Below are positions 31,193 through 44,112 of a stretch of DNA of 64,000 bases, piece after piece. Source of the DNA: Wolfiporia cocos (Eukaryota; Basidiomycota; Agaricomycetes; Polyporales; Phaeolaceae). Position 1 is the stretch's first letter, and each line of letters starts with the position of its first letter. Both the position numbers and the translations under genes were made by a program. The notes below the pieces were generated by a model, which saw only the letters and a list, made by a program, of their open reading frames with translations, did no database searches and was not told where the DNA came from. Where the stretch lies: positions 3,410,001 through 3,474,000 of the forward strand of contig JACCLO010000006.1 in assembly GCA_029448655.1 (NCBI GenBank), written 5' to 3'.

Positions 31193-31872
31193 GGCTGGAA
31201 GCACGCGTCTATCAGACAACCGCAAGTCGACGATCCACAGTTGCTCCAGTTCATCGAGTGCACAGACAAGGCGCAGCAGCACCGTGACCGAATGAAATGT
31301 GATGCCATCAAGTGACAACCGAGTAATGGAATGGGAGGTGGAGAGGTGGAGGAACACACTGTGCGGAATGGCGCCCGTTGTCCAGTCACCGTCTCTGATC
31401 CCAAGCTCTGAAAGGCGTGGAAGCTGTCCGCCAGCGAGCATCGCTGCTAAAGTGCCGAGATGTGCAAGGCTTCGCTGCTTGCCTCGCTCCGCTGTGGTGC
31501 CCTGAATGCTCAAAGAGTGCCCATGCCGTTCTGACCTCGGAATGGTGTGGATATTCATATAACGTGCATCCAGGCGCACGTCTTCCATGCTTTCGAAGCA
31601 GCTTCTGTCGCAACACTCCCTGAGACGATATTTGGTCGGGTACCACCCTAGCACACTTTTCCAGTAGCACTCAACGCCTCCGGTTCCTTTCGCAGATATC
31701 CTAGAATGTTGTCCCATATCTCGATCGGGATGCGAGATGCCACCGTCTCCGAGCCGAATTGGGGTAATATTGCATGCCTGCTAGAAGATAGCGGTTTCGA
31801 GTCATGCGGTGCCGGCGAACGCAACCCGATGCCTTGCGATAGCAGTCTCTCAATATCAAATATGAAGCCCAC
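31193..31872 (-). pseudogene. F-box/LRR-type protein, 5' part, frameshifted and truncated by insertions
   Basis: An N-terminal stretch ends in an F-box-like core, IPIEIWDNILGYLRKEPEAL, followed by a hydrophobic leucine-rich part (LPRLSELGIRDGDW, ITRLSLDGITFHSVTVLLRL, LDELEQLWIVDLRL) typical of basidiomycete F-box proteins. F-box proteins recruit targets to SCF ubiquitin ligases. A frameshift just after the F-box (about 31,648) breaks the frame, and the gene ends at the ctgct duplication of the LTR element (31,188-31,192). Its continuation is probably at 16,366-16,494. Confidence 0.65.
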
Positions 31873-32263
31873 ACCTATGTACGACTAGATGATATCAGTC
31901 TCAATTTACATATACGAGCCATCAGATATACGAGCCAACTAGTATGGACGTATTCACGTACCGTTGTAGGCTGCCTTGTCATTTGAGCGGGCATCTGTTA
32001 CTCTGATAGCGACTCGCTGAGGGGTGTCGACTGCAGCGAGGATAGCCGGGTTGTAGAGAATCAGAACAAGGGGAGAGATAAAGGCAAAGTACTCTACGAG
32101 CTCATTGTATTTTTCTGAGACTCAGAGACACATACATCTGACGCGCGCTCAAATAGTACAGCGTATGCCAGATGCACAGGCTTCGCGATGATGAACGTCA
32201 GACCCTTGATGAACGTTGAAAGTTCTGGGGTCCGGCGTGTGGCGTTCGGGCTGTGGCGTGGCG
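31873..32263. other. Non-coding stretch upstream of the F-box fragment
   Basis: Contains a short near-duplicate (catcagatatacgagccaac and neighbours near 31,910-31,940). No gene seen. Confidence 0.4.
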
Positions 32264-32520
32264 CATTTTCTGTGTGTGGTACAGTAAATGCCATGCGGAT
32301 TGTACGAGATAGGAGAGGTTACGTTGGAGAATCCTGAGACACTACTACACAGCAGCATATGCTTCTGTAGATGGCACTGTACATGCCTTGCAGATTGCGC
32401 AAAGGCACAGTTGTTTGCACATGTTCTGAGTTAACTAAATACTGTACTCCCACTACGACCTCAGGCAATGACCCCTGTCCTTTCTTGTGAGTGTAATATT
32501 TTTGAGATATTATAATGTAG
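32264..32520 (+). repeat. Second copy of the repeat at 1-268
   Basis: Aligns with 1-268 from attttctgtgtgtgg to ataatgtag with substitutions and short indels; same strand. It marks the right edge of the repeat-rich half. Confidence 0.8.
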
Positions 32521-32853
32521 CAACCGGTCAATGTCACTGTACATGGCGGATGCAGCGGCGCTTTGCCACTTCGGATCCTGCACTCATGGTGCGCAGAGTG
32601 TTTGGTTGCAGTAGCTTCTCGAGGTTCCTACGTGACTATTGTGGCAGGTGTTTCTCGGTGCATGATTCGGGGCGAGCCAGCCTTCTATGGCGCAGAAATA
32701 GGTACATGTAGTTGGAATACGCGCCCAAATAATGACGTTCAATTGTGATTCCGTCCCGCATTCATGTCGCTCGTATGTCATGCTATTGCGACAGTGATAC
32801 TGCAGTTGTATTTCTCCTAACAATATTCAATCGATTTAACTTCGCCTTGCTTC
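32521..32853. other. 3' intergenic region of the galactokinase gene
   Basis: No reading frame or repeat is recognised; part is probably the galactokinase 3' UTR. Confidence 0.4.
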
Positions 32854-35056
32854 CTAGGCTTTACTCGAGTTTCAGCACTGATCATTCGCGAGTGAGACGA
32901 CGTAAAGTTTGAGTGTGCTGAGGACTCACCACATGCGCCGCTGCTGGGCTTCGTCGCGAAGATGACCTGCCGTAGTGCGCTACCTTCGAGGTTCTTATAC
33001 GGCCCATACCTCTCCTTCATTTGAGCAATGAATGTATCGACAGCGTCTTCAGTCACCAGCGATACTGTGCATCCGCCCCAGCCAGCACCTGTCAATCCGA
33101 GTACAGTTAGTATGAAGGTGTACTCAGTAATCATGAATCCGCGCACCTGTGACCCGACTTCCGTACGCACCAGCCTCCTTTGCAAGTCGCACGAGCTCAT
33201 CGACCTCCGGGCATGAGTTCTCGCACAGCTCAATCGCGCTCTGGTGCGATGCATCCATCAGCGCGCCGAGCTCTGTTAGCGTGCTCTCGGGCAGGATCTC
33301 ATCAGTCGAGGCTGCCGCACGCAGGCACTCGTCGCGGAACTGCAGGACGCGCAGCGACTCCTCGAAGACGTGCCGCGTGCGTTTGTACAGCTGGAAGTGC
33401 GTCGCCTCCACTGTGCAGCCGCCGCGCAGTTAGCACGTGAAGGAAAAGGGGGAGATGAAACCGCACCATCGGCCCACGAGAGGTACAACTCCTTGAACCG
33501 GTCTTCCGGAAGCCCGCTCCACTCGATCATCTCCTCCATCGTCACGCCCAGCTGCCCGTCGTCCCGCGCTGGGCGCAGTTTCTCCACTTCCGCTAGTATC
33601 TTCTCCAGCCCGCCGCGCAGCGTCTCCGTGCTGAGGTCGGACGGTGCGTCCTTCGCCTCAGCGAACCCGAGCCAACGCCCGAGCACCTCGCGCAGCGTAG
33701 GGCGTTCGGTAGCGGTGAGTGGGACGCCGATGTGCCGCGCGAGAACGCGTGCGCCGACGAGGGTCTCGACAACGCGGAGGTTGTAGCGTGTCTTGGCACC
33801 TGGCAGTGCGGCAAGCTGAGAGAGCAATTCGCGTCTAACGTAACCCGGTGCGTACCGACGACTTTGTCGCTGACCACGAGAGAGTTTGCGCAGACGAAGA
33901 CGGCCCGCGGGGACGTGCGCGGCGTGGGGAGAGGGATTGGCTCGGCAAAAAGAGAAGGAAAGAATGTGATATATAGGGCAGTGTGAGGGGTGGAAATGAC
34001 TGATGCCGCTTGGTCCATGCTGACCACGACGATCAGCCACAGAAGTTCCATATACTTGTCCGGTAATTGTGATGTACTTACCCGCCGCTGTTCACACCTG
34101 CCCCATAGACGAAAGTGAACATGCTGAAGATCGTTGTTGATAATCAGTGGAGCTCACCAACACGCTTCTCGTTTTCCATGGCCATCTCTACTAGCTGGCC
34201 TTTGGTCAGACCGCTGAGCTTGTCATTGACAGCTAGGAAAGCGAGTGTCGAAGCTACAACCATTGCAGCACTGAGACACAGGTGAAAGAGTCAGAATTCA
34301 ATACCAAGACAATACCGCACCAACATACCTGGAAGACAGACCAGATCCTGCGGGAACCGATCCCGTAACGAGGAGGTCAACCGGCACAGGGTGCGTTCCT
34401 GAGCCTGGCGGGAAGAAGTGATTCAAAACACCCTGAACAATGTCACTGGAAGCCAGAAGTGAAAGATGCTAGAGATGACTTACATAGTATCCCGCCTTGA
34501 CATAGCTCTCCCACCGTAGCTCCCTCTTGTCGATCTCCAAAAACCAGTTCTCTGCATTCACAGTCTGAGCCGCGTCTCTTGCCTCCGCCGCAGAGTGAAT
34601 CAGCGCAGACTTGAGCATAGGCGCGAATACTTTCGGTCCATAGCGCGGATCGAGGTTCTCCGCCGAAACGGTCCCAGGATTGGCATGATGTGAGGGTCCA
34701 CACGCAATAAGTATGTCTTGCTCTACAGCCGCAGGAAGGACACCAAAGAGGACATAGTCGATGTGATCACCGATCAGGCTGGGATGCCCGAATGAGAATA
34801 ACGGAATGGGCGCGGGATCTTCGAAGGATCACGCACTTGACCCTACCAGGCGCTCGTGCGATGTATGCTGGCTTCCTGCCGAATCGTTTCTCGAACTCCT
34901 GGATTACTCCGTCCCACCGTACACTGTAATTGGCAGAAGTGTCAATTGCTTGGGTCATCAGGAGAGCTTGGCTAACCTCTGCACCGAAGCCGTTTGAAGG
35001 TCTCCGAGAGCATCTTTCACGGTGGTATGCACTGGGATTGGAAGCTGTGCAGCCAT
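32854..35056 (-). CDS. GAL1: Galactokinase
   Basis: Phosphorylates galactose to galactose-1-phosphate, the first committed step of the Leloir pathway, in the cytosol. Eleven exons were placed, about: 34,977-35,056; 34,837-34,923; 34,484-34,778; 34,329-34,432; 34,158-34,270; 34,082-34,097; 33,856-34,019; 33,467-33,799; 33,147-33,410; 32,930-33,088; 32,854-32,858. The joined frame has 539 codons. GHMP-kinase motifs in order: APGRVNLIGDHIDY (sugar-binding motif 1), GSVPAGSGLSSS (ATP-binding motif 2), NSGGMDQAAS with the catalytic Asp, and TGAGWGGCTVSLV (motif 3). The start at 35,056 (MAAQLPIPVH) gives a fitting N-terminus. All introns are 51-71 bp GT-AG. Only the last splice and the stop are uncertain; an acceptor at 32,853 would give a longer tail. 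Confidence 0.93.
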
Positions 35057-36063
35057 CGCTGTGGCAGGTCAAGCAGGGATGTCTGGTGAGAGTCAAGAGC
35101 AAGGAGAGCAGAGAGGATCATTGGGATGGGTGCTGCTGGTCGTTCCGGCCCGGAAAAACGACAGTAACGCTCCGTTCGTCCGATACCCATGCGATCTCTG
35201 GGTACGACGTCGTCTACGCTACATGTGCGGAGGGCAAACAGACTTCGCTCGTTTTTTCAAGAATAAGGAGGTTTCACTCTATGCGCAACATCAGACAGTG
35301 ATCAACCTGGGATGGACGTGTCCATGCTTGACCCTCGAGCATTGATCATGCGATAAGCCTGCCTTGATTAGATCTTCTCCTGTAAACGGGCGCCCGGGCC
35401 GAGCGTCGCGTAACTTTCCGTTCGCCTCCACTCCTTCCTTGCAAACTTCTTGCACAACGGCTCCACCATATGACTGGATACTGCATCCCGCACGATACAG
35501 ATCAGCCATTCCTTTGGGCTGGCAGCTACCGTGGATGTTCCATTCTCCTTGCTACTGGCGGAGCCAGTGCTGGCAACGTCTACAGGTTTCCGGAAGACTG
35601 CTGTCTCGATAGCGCAGCCTGAGGGAGCTTTCTGCTTCGCAAGGAAACCCGAAGAGCAACGGGTGAAAACTACTGCTCCGATGCTACTGCCTCAATGCGT
35701 TATTTGTGCTACATACTGGTCTTGGGTAACTGGAAGCTCCATAACGGGACGGGGGTTCCAGTTAGTGTCTTCATACTCCATACGAGCCGCATATATACAA
35801 CATAACCTGATCGCGCTTGCATGCGCATCGTCATACACATTGTTGAAAGGCCCTTCCTTGCAATCAGCTTGTTTACACCACGCTCCGTCGTGCTCGCTTG
35901 GTGCCCGCACTTCGAAACACGGCCAACATCTTGTCTTATATCTCATTGAAGGGTTACAGACACAGGTGAAGTATCGTAGGCGAGCGAAGTCTCTACAGTT
36001 CACAGCGGCGGTAGCTCGTACAGACTGTGCCCCATAATGGCAAGTCACCCATGTCAAAATCGC
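35057..36063. other. Intergenic region between galactokinase and the MFS gene
   Basis: Presumably holds the galactokinase promoter and the MFS 3' UTR. The ORFs in it have no recognisable family and no convincing splicing. No GAL4-type or other known operator is claimed. Confidence 0.4.
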
Positions 36064-38817
36064 TCACTTCGCTGTTGGGCTTTCAATCTCAATGATTTGC
36101 TCAGCGGTGTCCATCTTGAAGTCTCCATCTTCCTCTTCTCCATCCAACTTACTTCCAACGTCATCTCTAGCCCCGCTGTCGGCTTTCACACCAGCTCGTC
36201 GTGCATCGCGCCGTTGCAAGGCAAGAATGGTGAGCGCAGTGCAAACTAGACATCGGTTCGAGCGGCATGTTTAGTACCACTTACAAGCGGGATGCAATGG
36301 TACGTACTCATTGCGAAGCTGATGCCCGCGCTAGCCACATTACCCTTGAACACGCTGTAGAGTGGTTGGTAAGACATTAAGTAGAGCTATGGTATCGACG
36401 CATACCGCGGTTGTTCGACTTGGGGAAATAGCACACTGCAAATGGACATCAACATGCATGCTCAACGTCCAATCGGTAAGCTGGAAACCGTACATCGGTA
36501 GCCAAGTTTGTATGACATATGCAAATGTGTTGCAGCTTGCAATAACGAATGCACGTTCTAACGAAAGGTGAGTCTCTGGGCTATTTCAGAACAACAGTAC
36601 GTACTTTCGCTATCATGACCCGTCAACTCGTTTGCCCATGCCAGGATTAACCCGGAGAGTCCTCCAGTGACAAGGGTCTACCAGACCATTGTTCAAACAA
36701 CTCAGTCTTAACTTTCCGAAATGCTCACAAAATAGTAGAATATCCAGCGCCTGGCCAAATAAGTGAGAAGGTCACAATCTGTAGGTGCGCGCTGCTCTCA
36801 CCTTGTAATGTGCGTATACAGCGGGCTCGCAGCCAGGACGATGCAGGTAACAATGTTCCAGGTCTGACGCCGCCCATTAACAAGATTAGTCGCAGAGAGA
36901 AGAAGGTAATCCTTACGCCCGCGAAGAGGATTGGCGGCCATCGTGCTCTCACCGCGTCGGACCACCATGCCCACACCAATGCTGTCAACGATCGATCAAT
37001 ACCGGAGATATATGAATCAGTGGACAAGACTTACTTGTCACCACTTGGACTGCGTACATAGGGAGAGGATATGTGTTAATCTGTGCCACGGTGTACACGG
37101 TATGTTCCGGTGTGTTAAAACTCTTCAGCCTGAGGGTACTCTAGCGATTACTACCCGCGCGGACAAAGAGGAAATTACAGGCATACCAGAAAATCATCGA
37201 CGATGATGGGTTGGCTCCGTTGTTGAACAGGATATACACTGGCATCCACCTTATCAAAATCGCCAGCCATAGCGTGGTTTACGACGAAATGCTCACGGAG
37301 GGTGAGAAGGTACAGGTGCCATGTTTTGAAGAACCCAAGGACCTATTACAATATTTAAGAGTTGTAGCCTGCGGCGAACATGTGCTAGCTAACCTTTTTC
37401 TTTGTATAGGGCGAAGGCGGTTTACGGCCTATTTCTATCATTCTACGTTGTGCGAGTGCAATCTCGTCCGCCGTGTAGAATGCTGAAGGCCGGGTGTTGG
37501 ATGGGAGATCTATGACGCAACACATTGTATCTGCCACTGGGGACAATCTTGCGGACGTGACTCACCTGGTATGATAACGAATCCCAGGAATGCAATGGGG
37601 ATGGTGATGATCCCATCTATGATGAAAAGCCCTGCGCAGAACGTCAACAATCCGAATACATTTACGGCAGAGGAAAGTACATTTCCAGCCAGCCAGGCCT
37701 AGCTTGTTGTTCAGCCCATCGTATGCTCCCTATTCATCTTACAGGTAAGTGGCACCCTCACGAGCGCATTGTTCGAGTCGCTCACCGCCTGAAGGAAGCC
37801 GCTGATCATGGGCCCTAGTGCACTAGCGGTCTGAGGAATCCATTTTGATGTGTATGGGTGTATAAAACTTCCAGACGTAATCACTCACGTGGAAGATACA
37901 TGCTCGCTTACCGAGCTCATCTGGCTTGTACCAACTTCCGATGACGTATTGGATCGAAGGATAGAATGACGACTCCGCGAGCCCTGTCAAGTCACTAATC
38001 AGCGTCCGGAAGTAATCATGTGCAGGGCAAATACGGACCAACGAAGAATCTGATTGCTACCAAGCCCTGGAAGTTCTTTGCTGATGCAAGAGTCATGGTG
38101 AGTACGCTCCAGATAACTTCCATCAGAGGGATCTGCGGTCATGACATATTGTACGTTAGGATTAAGCAATACCGGGACCGAACGCATCACCAACCCAGAT
38201 GGAAGGCTTGATCCGCGTAATCAACATACTGAAACAGCTAAATACGAGATCTCACACATAGTCAAGGAAGGACATACTTTGACGGGATCTGCCCGATCAC
38301 ATATCCGCACGTCCAAGCGGTTGTGATATAGTTCAACTCATTCCCATGTCTGTGGATTGAAATCCAACTTAGCTGCAATCGCGCAGGGGCAAGAGGGTAT
38401 TACAAGCCCAGACTGATACCGCCATCGGTTAGTTACGCGCCGATAGAGTGGTCGGAACATAACCGTACTCATCCTGCATACCAGACACATAGGCGTTCTG
38501 GCGCACAGATGAGCGGAACATAATCTCAGTAGGCTAGTCATGCACGTACCGTGATATTCTGCTGATCCAGATACGTGCATGGGTTACTGTCAGTCCGGGC
38601 ACCGAACGTGATTGGAGGAGAGTGTACTTATTTGCTGAAGTACGAAAGCGCTGCGTACGACAAAAGACAGGCATCAAGCTTAGCCAGAAACCTGCGCTCT
38701 TCGGGAGGCTTGTTCCATGTATCCCTGTAATTCGGCGCTCAGCAGTCGTTGCAGAAGTTGTGTTACTCCGACAGACCAGAAGTAGCTGCCCAGAGTTCTA
38801 CGTGGGGTCTTCGACAT
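36064..38817 (-). CDS. MFS transporter of the Dal5/Fen2 (anion:cation symporter) type, possibly damaged
   Basis: Many small exons (about 17) on the minus strand. The start at 38,817 gives [14 protein letters not shown], then a 51-bp intron and [18 protein letters not shown]. Membrane segments and family motifs follow: [47 protein letters not shown] (signature region), [42 protein letters not shown], and [14 protein letters not shown] near the end. The hydrophilic tail ends at 36,064. The family imports pantothenate, biotin, allantoate or similar anions with protons at the plasma membrane; the substrate is unknown here. Between exons 2 and 3 (38,586-38,630) no GT-AG join avoids a stop while keeping frame, so one lesion is likely unless splicing is unusual. 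Confidence 0.75.
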
Positions 38818-40128
38818 TTCAAGCTCCTTGTGTGAGCTCGACGCGCACCGGGATGCAGGGAGGCAACCTCAGAGGGCTGTCCGAGATTGTTCACGTTTTC
38901 AAACGCGACCAACGCCCGAGATCGCTCCAATGGGCCCCTTGCATTCCTGAATACAGAAGGATACTCATATGGAACTAAAATGGCATCATCCAAGAGATAA
39001 GACACTGATGGGAACCTCTAGATTCTGCACTTCTGAAACTCAGCCGCAGCCGTCACGAGTTTCCCCGTTTCGCACGAAGGCTACGTCAGAATAGCACTTA
39101 GGGCAGGATATCTTGGAACAGAAGGATAACACCATGCAGAGCATCATTTACGCGATTGACGTGACTGCGCGCTATATTGTACTGAGTGACCGTGGGCGAT
39201 TTTGGGACTAGATCTGTGTTGGGAAATAGACGCCTTCAGGCTTCCAAACAGCGATGAACTTTCATGGAAAGTCCAATGTACGAGCCGAAGCGTTACTATA
39301 AGCGTGGGCGATCATCGACATTAGCATCGATCACTCTTGCAGTTTCGGCTATGCTTTCATGGGGCCCTTTCTTTCAATACCCCTTGCAACGTCACGCGTA
39401 TGACACCGGTATCGCGCCTCGACTCAAATGCGCATGATACGCTGTGCGAGACTATCTCAACAACAGTCGCTATCACAAGTGGGTTACGCGCTTGCGGCAA
39501 GTCATCAAATTAGGAGTTGAGCCGGCTACATGTCCGCCCTGCAATCAACCTACCAAACCTAGCAAAATGTATTGCTTACAATCTGAGTGGTAATGCTCAC
39601 AAAGATCATGTGCTGAGGTATGTAAGTCCATGGCACTATCTCTTTGGATCTCTCGTCGTCATCGGGCGGCAAGAACGCAAGCATTTTCAATCGAGTGTTA
39701 TCAGCCACAGCGAGGATCATTTATGACAATCGCTGCCTCTCTCCGAAAGTTCACGAAAGCATATCATCCGAAAACGTTTGGCATCGAGAGTTTATCATCA
39801 TACCCTCCTATCTGTAGATGCATACGCAGCACTGACTGAAGCCCCGCGAAGCTTCCAGTTTGAAACTGGCAATCGCCCATCAATGAATCGCGAAGCTCCA
39901 AGTGAAATGGAGACAATACTACTAGGACCGCTTCCAAACGCCCCCGGGATCACGCAATCGAAGGCGCAACAGGTGTCTGAGAGACACGAGTCGTTCAGCT
40001 GACGACTCTACATGCCCTCAGCTGATATATTGTAACGCTTGGGACTCAAGAGCGACAATCCGTTCGCACTTGCCTACCCAGCTTTCTTCCGAGGCGGACC
40101 TGAGCTTTACCAGTACCAAACCTTCACC
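38818..40128. other. Intergenic region
   Basis: No gene or repeat is recognised in these 1.3 kb; they should contain the promoters of the divergent MFS and oxygenase genes. Confidence 0.4.
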
Positions 40129-41783
40129 ATGCCAGTCCCTGTTCCTGAGCTCGGATCGTACAACTTTGTCCCTGAGACGAAGGTTAGCCCTATTTATGTT
40201 ATCTTGGATGAGGGGCCTTCAACGATTTGTGTTCTCCAGGAAGACCTTGATTGGGCTGACCTCATCACCTTGGACTTCAGCCTGCTCAAGACTCCCGAAG
40301 GGAAGAAGGAATTAGCAAACACACTCATAAAGGCAGTCCGCGAGGACGGCTTCTTCTACGTGAAGAACTTCAACATCTCTCAGGAGCGTGTAAATCGGCA
40401 ATTCTTCCTTGGGAGGCAGTTTTACGAGCTCCCGCTGGAAGAGAAGCTGAAGTATGTTCCTGAAGGGTTGGGTCCGCACCTAATTCGTCTCGGCTGCCTA
40501 TTCGGATTGACCCATACTTGCGCAGATGAGGGAAAGTTCAATGGATATGTCCCAGCAGGTCGCAGAATGTGAGATTCTAGTGGCATGCAGCGTATGAGGT
40601 TCTAACTCGTCGTCTATAGCCTGGATCCAATTTCAGGTTTGAGAGACCGTGTGGAGATGTACAACATCCCTAGTACGTTTTCTTCATCATATCATCATAG
40701 CCCCTTGTTGATTTGAACACTTTATTGTGCAGAGTTCAACGGGGACTTCAAGCACGAACATCCTGCGCTTGTTCAAGAACACCTAGAGGAGATTAAGCAG
40801 TTTGCTAGGGTCCGCGTTAAGGCTACTGATTGAAATTGATTGCGCTGAGATTGCATTAGTCCCTTAACACTGAAGTGCTACAGCCGCTTCACATTCTGCT
40901 TGCAACCGCTCTCGAACTTCCAGAAGATTACCTGCTTCGTATTCATGATTATGACCAGAAAAGCGAAGTGAGTCTCGATACGCTACTTCGGGTTGACCAT
41001 TATCCTGAGAATTGCCTGTAGGACCACCTTCGTTACATGAAATATACGAAATTCACACCTGAGGAGAACCTGAAGCTCGGTAAGTTATGGGGCCGTGGTC
41101 ATACCGGTAAGAATTCCCTCTATACCGTATCTCAAATTCTCGTGTCAATTGCATGATAGATCTGGGTTCCTTCACGCTTTTGTTCCGCCAACCTGTTGCG
41201 GCGCTTCAGATCAAGAACCACAAGACGGGCGAATGGAAATGGGTAAAGCCCCAAGATGGCACGCTGACGGTCAATGCTTGTGATGCACTGTCCTTCCTGA
41301 CCGGCGGATACGTCAGGAGTACCATCCATCGGTACGTTTGCGTTTCACATATCAATGGCTATGTCTCAAGCAATGGGTCTCGTAGCGTTGCCTCTCCTCC
41401 CAAAGATCAGGAGCATGTCGACCGTCTTGGGCTGCTCTACTTTCAGCGGTAGGAAGACACATAGGAGTCAAGGAAGTGATGCTGACGCGTCCTCGCAATA
41501 GTCCCAACAATAACGCTGTCTTGCATACCATTCAAGACTCGCCAGTCTTGCAACGTGAAGGTTATACTCAGAACGACTTTGAGAAGAGTGGAAATCCAGT
41601 TCCTACTATGGAACGTATGTTGTATGTCTTTCAACTCTGTTTTCACCTACTCAAGCCTACTCGACAGAGTGGACTTTTGCGAAGCAGAAATGGCAACGCA
41701 CTCCGAACATCGTGCGCGGTGTTGATGAGAAACATGCGACAGCCCAAATCTTACCAGGCTGGAATGAGAAGATATATGCGTGA
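40129..41783 (+). CDS. 2-oxoglutarate/Fe(II) oxygenase, paralogue A
   Basis: Eleven exons (first about 40,129-40,182, last about 41,668-41,783) give about 371 codons. Isopenicillin-N-synthase-like family: N-terminal DIOX_N region with VREDGFFYVKNFNISQERVN, then the double-stranded beta-helix with the iron ligands HxD in GRGHTDLGSFTLLF and the distal His in RSTIHRVASPP, and an Arg in VDRLGLLYF in the 2-oxoglutarate-binding position. Such enzymes hydroxylate or desaturate small molecules using 2-oxoglutarate and O2. The substrate cannot be inferred; no biosynthetic cluster partners are seen. Start MPVPVPELGSYNFVPET is conserved in all three copies. First of three tandem paralogues on the same strand. 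Confidence 0.9.
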
Positions 41784-42442
41784 GGGAGTACGTCGGATTG
41801 CAAGAAGACACACGTGTATCATATAACCTGGAGTGTTGTTGACTCAAGCCAAAATATGCGTGTGCTAAAATTGTAGGTGGTCGACTCCGCATGCCAAATT
41901 GGCAACTGTGAGTGAGACAGCATAAGACTAAGCTTTGGCCTTGATCGGCGCCACAGTGGATTTGTGCTTATTAAATCAAGTTGCTAACGGAGGCTCTCTT
42001 GTAGTGCACAGGTCGCTGTGCACGTAGTCCAACGCACGGCAGTTCAGGTCATGGGGACTCCTGGCCCAACTACGGCCCGCCGGATTCGTGTGCATAGACC
42101 TTCGGCAGGTCTCAAAGCGTACGCATGCAACGAATGATTATTCATTTGCTGCAGAAGCCTTCAACGAAATCGCGAAGTTGAAGGCGGCAGTGACGCTTCG
42201 TGAGGTTCTTGGGGGCTAATTGCGCCATAGACCCGTTCTATGAGGTCTTTCAGTGACATTCTTTTGCTCAGCTGACGGACGTAGTGGACCGCAAGATAAG
42301 CTCGGACAGTTTATGATTATGAGAATCTAGAGCATCAGCATGATTCATAAGGCGAGGATTGCCTGCAATCCCGAGTATTCATTCTGGGATTGTCGTCGAG
42401 TGCATCTGCTCCCTGCATTTTGCGTCAGGTTATACACCAGAC
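41784..42442. other. Intergenic, oxygenase A to B
   Basis: No gene seen; presumed 3' UTR of A and promoter of B. The beginning (about 41,784-41,880) is AT-rich. Confidence 0.4.
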
Positions 42443-44112
42443 ATGCCAGTTCCTATCCCTGAGCTCGGGTCTTACAACTTCGTCCCGGAGACGAAGGCGA
42501 GTTCGGATATATATACTCTAGCGCTGCAGCTCATTCGCGCAAGCAGGAGAACCTTGACTGGGCAAACCTAATCACGCTCGACTTCAGGCTGCTTGATACT
42601 TCTGAGGGCAAAAAGCAGCTCGCGGAGAGCCTGGTCAAGGCCGTGCGCGAGGATGGGTTCTTCTACGTGAAGAACTTCAACATCTCCCAGGAGCGCGTCA
42701 ATCGCCAGTTCTCGCTAGGGAAGCGCTTCTACGAGCTCCCGTTCGAGGAGAAGCTGAAATACGTTCCCGAAGGGTTAGGTGAGCACTTGAGTCTGCATAA
42801 GTGGCGCGCTACTGACAGTTTTCATCGCACAGAGGATGGCCAGTACAACGGCTACGTACCTGCGGGGCGGAGAATGTAAGCAATTGTGTATCTCATGTAT
42901 CCTATCTCACCGTATTGCTCAGCTTAGAGCCGGTGTCCGCTTTGAGGGATCGTACGGAAGTTTACAACATCCCTAGTGCGTTTTCTGTGTAACTGCAGGG
43001 AATGTTGATTTCATTGATAACATTACACAGAATTCGACGGATACTTCAAGCATGAGCACCCGGCCATCGTCCAGGAGCACCTAGCAGAAATAGAGGAGTT
43101 TTCGAGGGTACTTAGCACCCTGACTGTCTGCCACTCTGTTCGTTCTGACTGCGAACTAGTCCCTTCACACAGAGGTTTTGACTCCGTTGCATATCTTGCT
43201 TGCTATTGCTCTTGAGCTCCCGGAGGACTACTTCCTGCGAACCCACGATTACTCGAGGAAGAGTGAGGTTCGTCTGCGTTTACTCATTGCAGCCTCAAAG
43301 GACCAACAGCTCGCTTGAAGGATCACCTCAGGTACATGAAATATTCGAAGTTCACCCCTGAGGAGAACATCAAGCTTGGCAAGATCTGGGGACGTGGTCA
43401 CACTGGTATGGTTGGCTGCTGAAGCGCACAATGGAAGTAGAACTCACAGACGGTTTCTAGATCTCGGATCTTTCACTCTATTGTTCCGCCAACCCGTTGC
43501 TGCGCTCCAGATAAAGAACCACAAGACGGGCGAGTGGAAATGGGTCAAGCCGCAAGATGGAACGTTGACCGTTAACTCGTGTGATGCGCTTTCCTTCCTC
43601 ACGGGTGGATATGTCAAGAGTACCATCCATAGGTGCGCATACTAGCAGCGATACTTGAGATTGGTTTGTAGATGCTGAATTCGTTACAATGGCAGGGTCG
43701 CGGCGCCACCCCTGGATCAGCAGCACGTTGACCGGCTCGGGCTGCTATACTTCCAAAGGTTCGAGTTCGCTTTACAGCCGCCTTGATGTCACGTAGCTCA
43801 TCATAAATTAAGGCCCAACAATGACGTGAAACTGGCTACTATTCAGGATTCCTCTGTTTTGCAACGTGAGGGTTTCACGCAAAACGAGTTCGAGCGCAGT
43901 GACAACCCGGTCCCAACCATGGAAGGTTAGTGATGCACGGGTTCTTGATATTGCGATGAGAGCGCTAACACATGTGTAATGCACCTCTTGCATCCTCAGA
44001 GTGGACGTTCGCAAAGCAGAAGTGGCAACGTACAAAGAATGTCGTACAAACCGACCCCAAATTCGAGACTGCGCAGATCCTGCCTGGATGGAACGAGAAG
44101 GCGTATGGTTGA
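42443..44112 (+). CDS. 2-oxoglutarate/Fe(II) oxygenase, paralogue B
   Basis: Same 11-exon plan as A, with start MPVPIPELGSYNFVPETK and about 371 codons. Metal site GRGHTDLGSFTLLF and STIHRVAAPP. Intron 1 (from 42,497) has a GC donor (GCGAGT) instead of GT; the same intron in A and C starts with GT. Ends ...WNEKAYG, where A and C end in YA. All exons are open, so it looks functional. Substrate unknown. Confidence 0.9.

Noticed and set aside
33124..34051. Separate genes suggested by long plus- and minus-strand ORFs
   Set aside because: They are exon-plus-intron readings of galactokinase or its antisense shadow.
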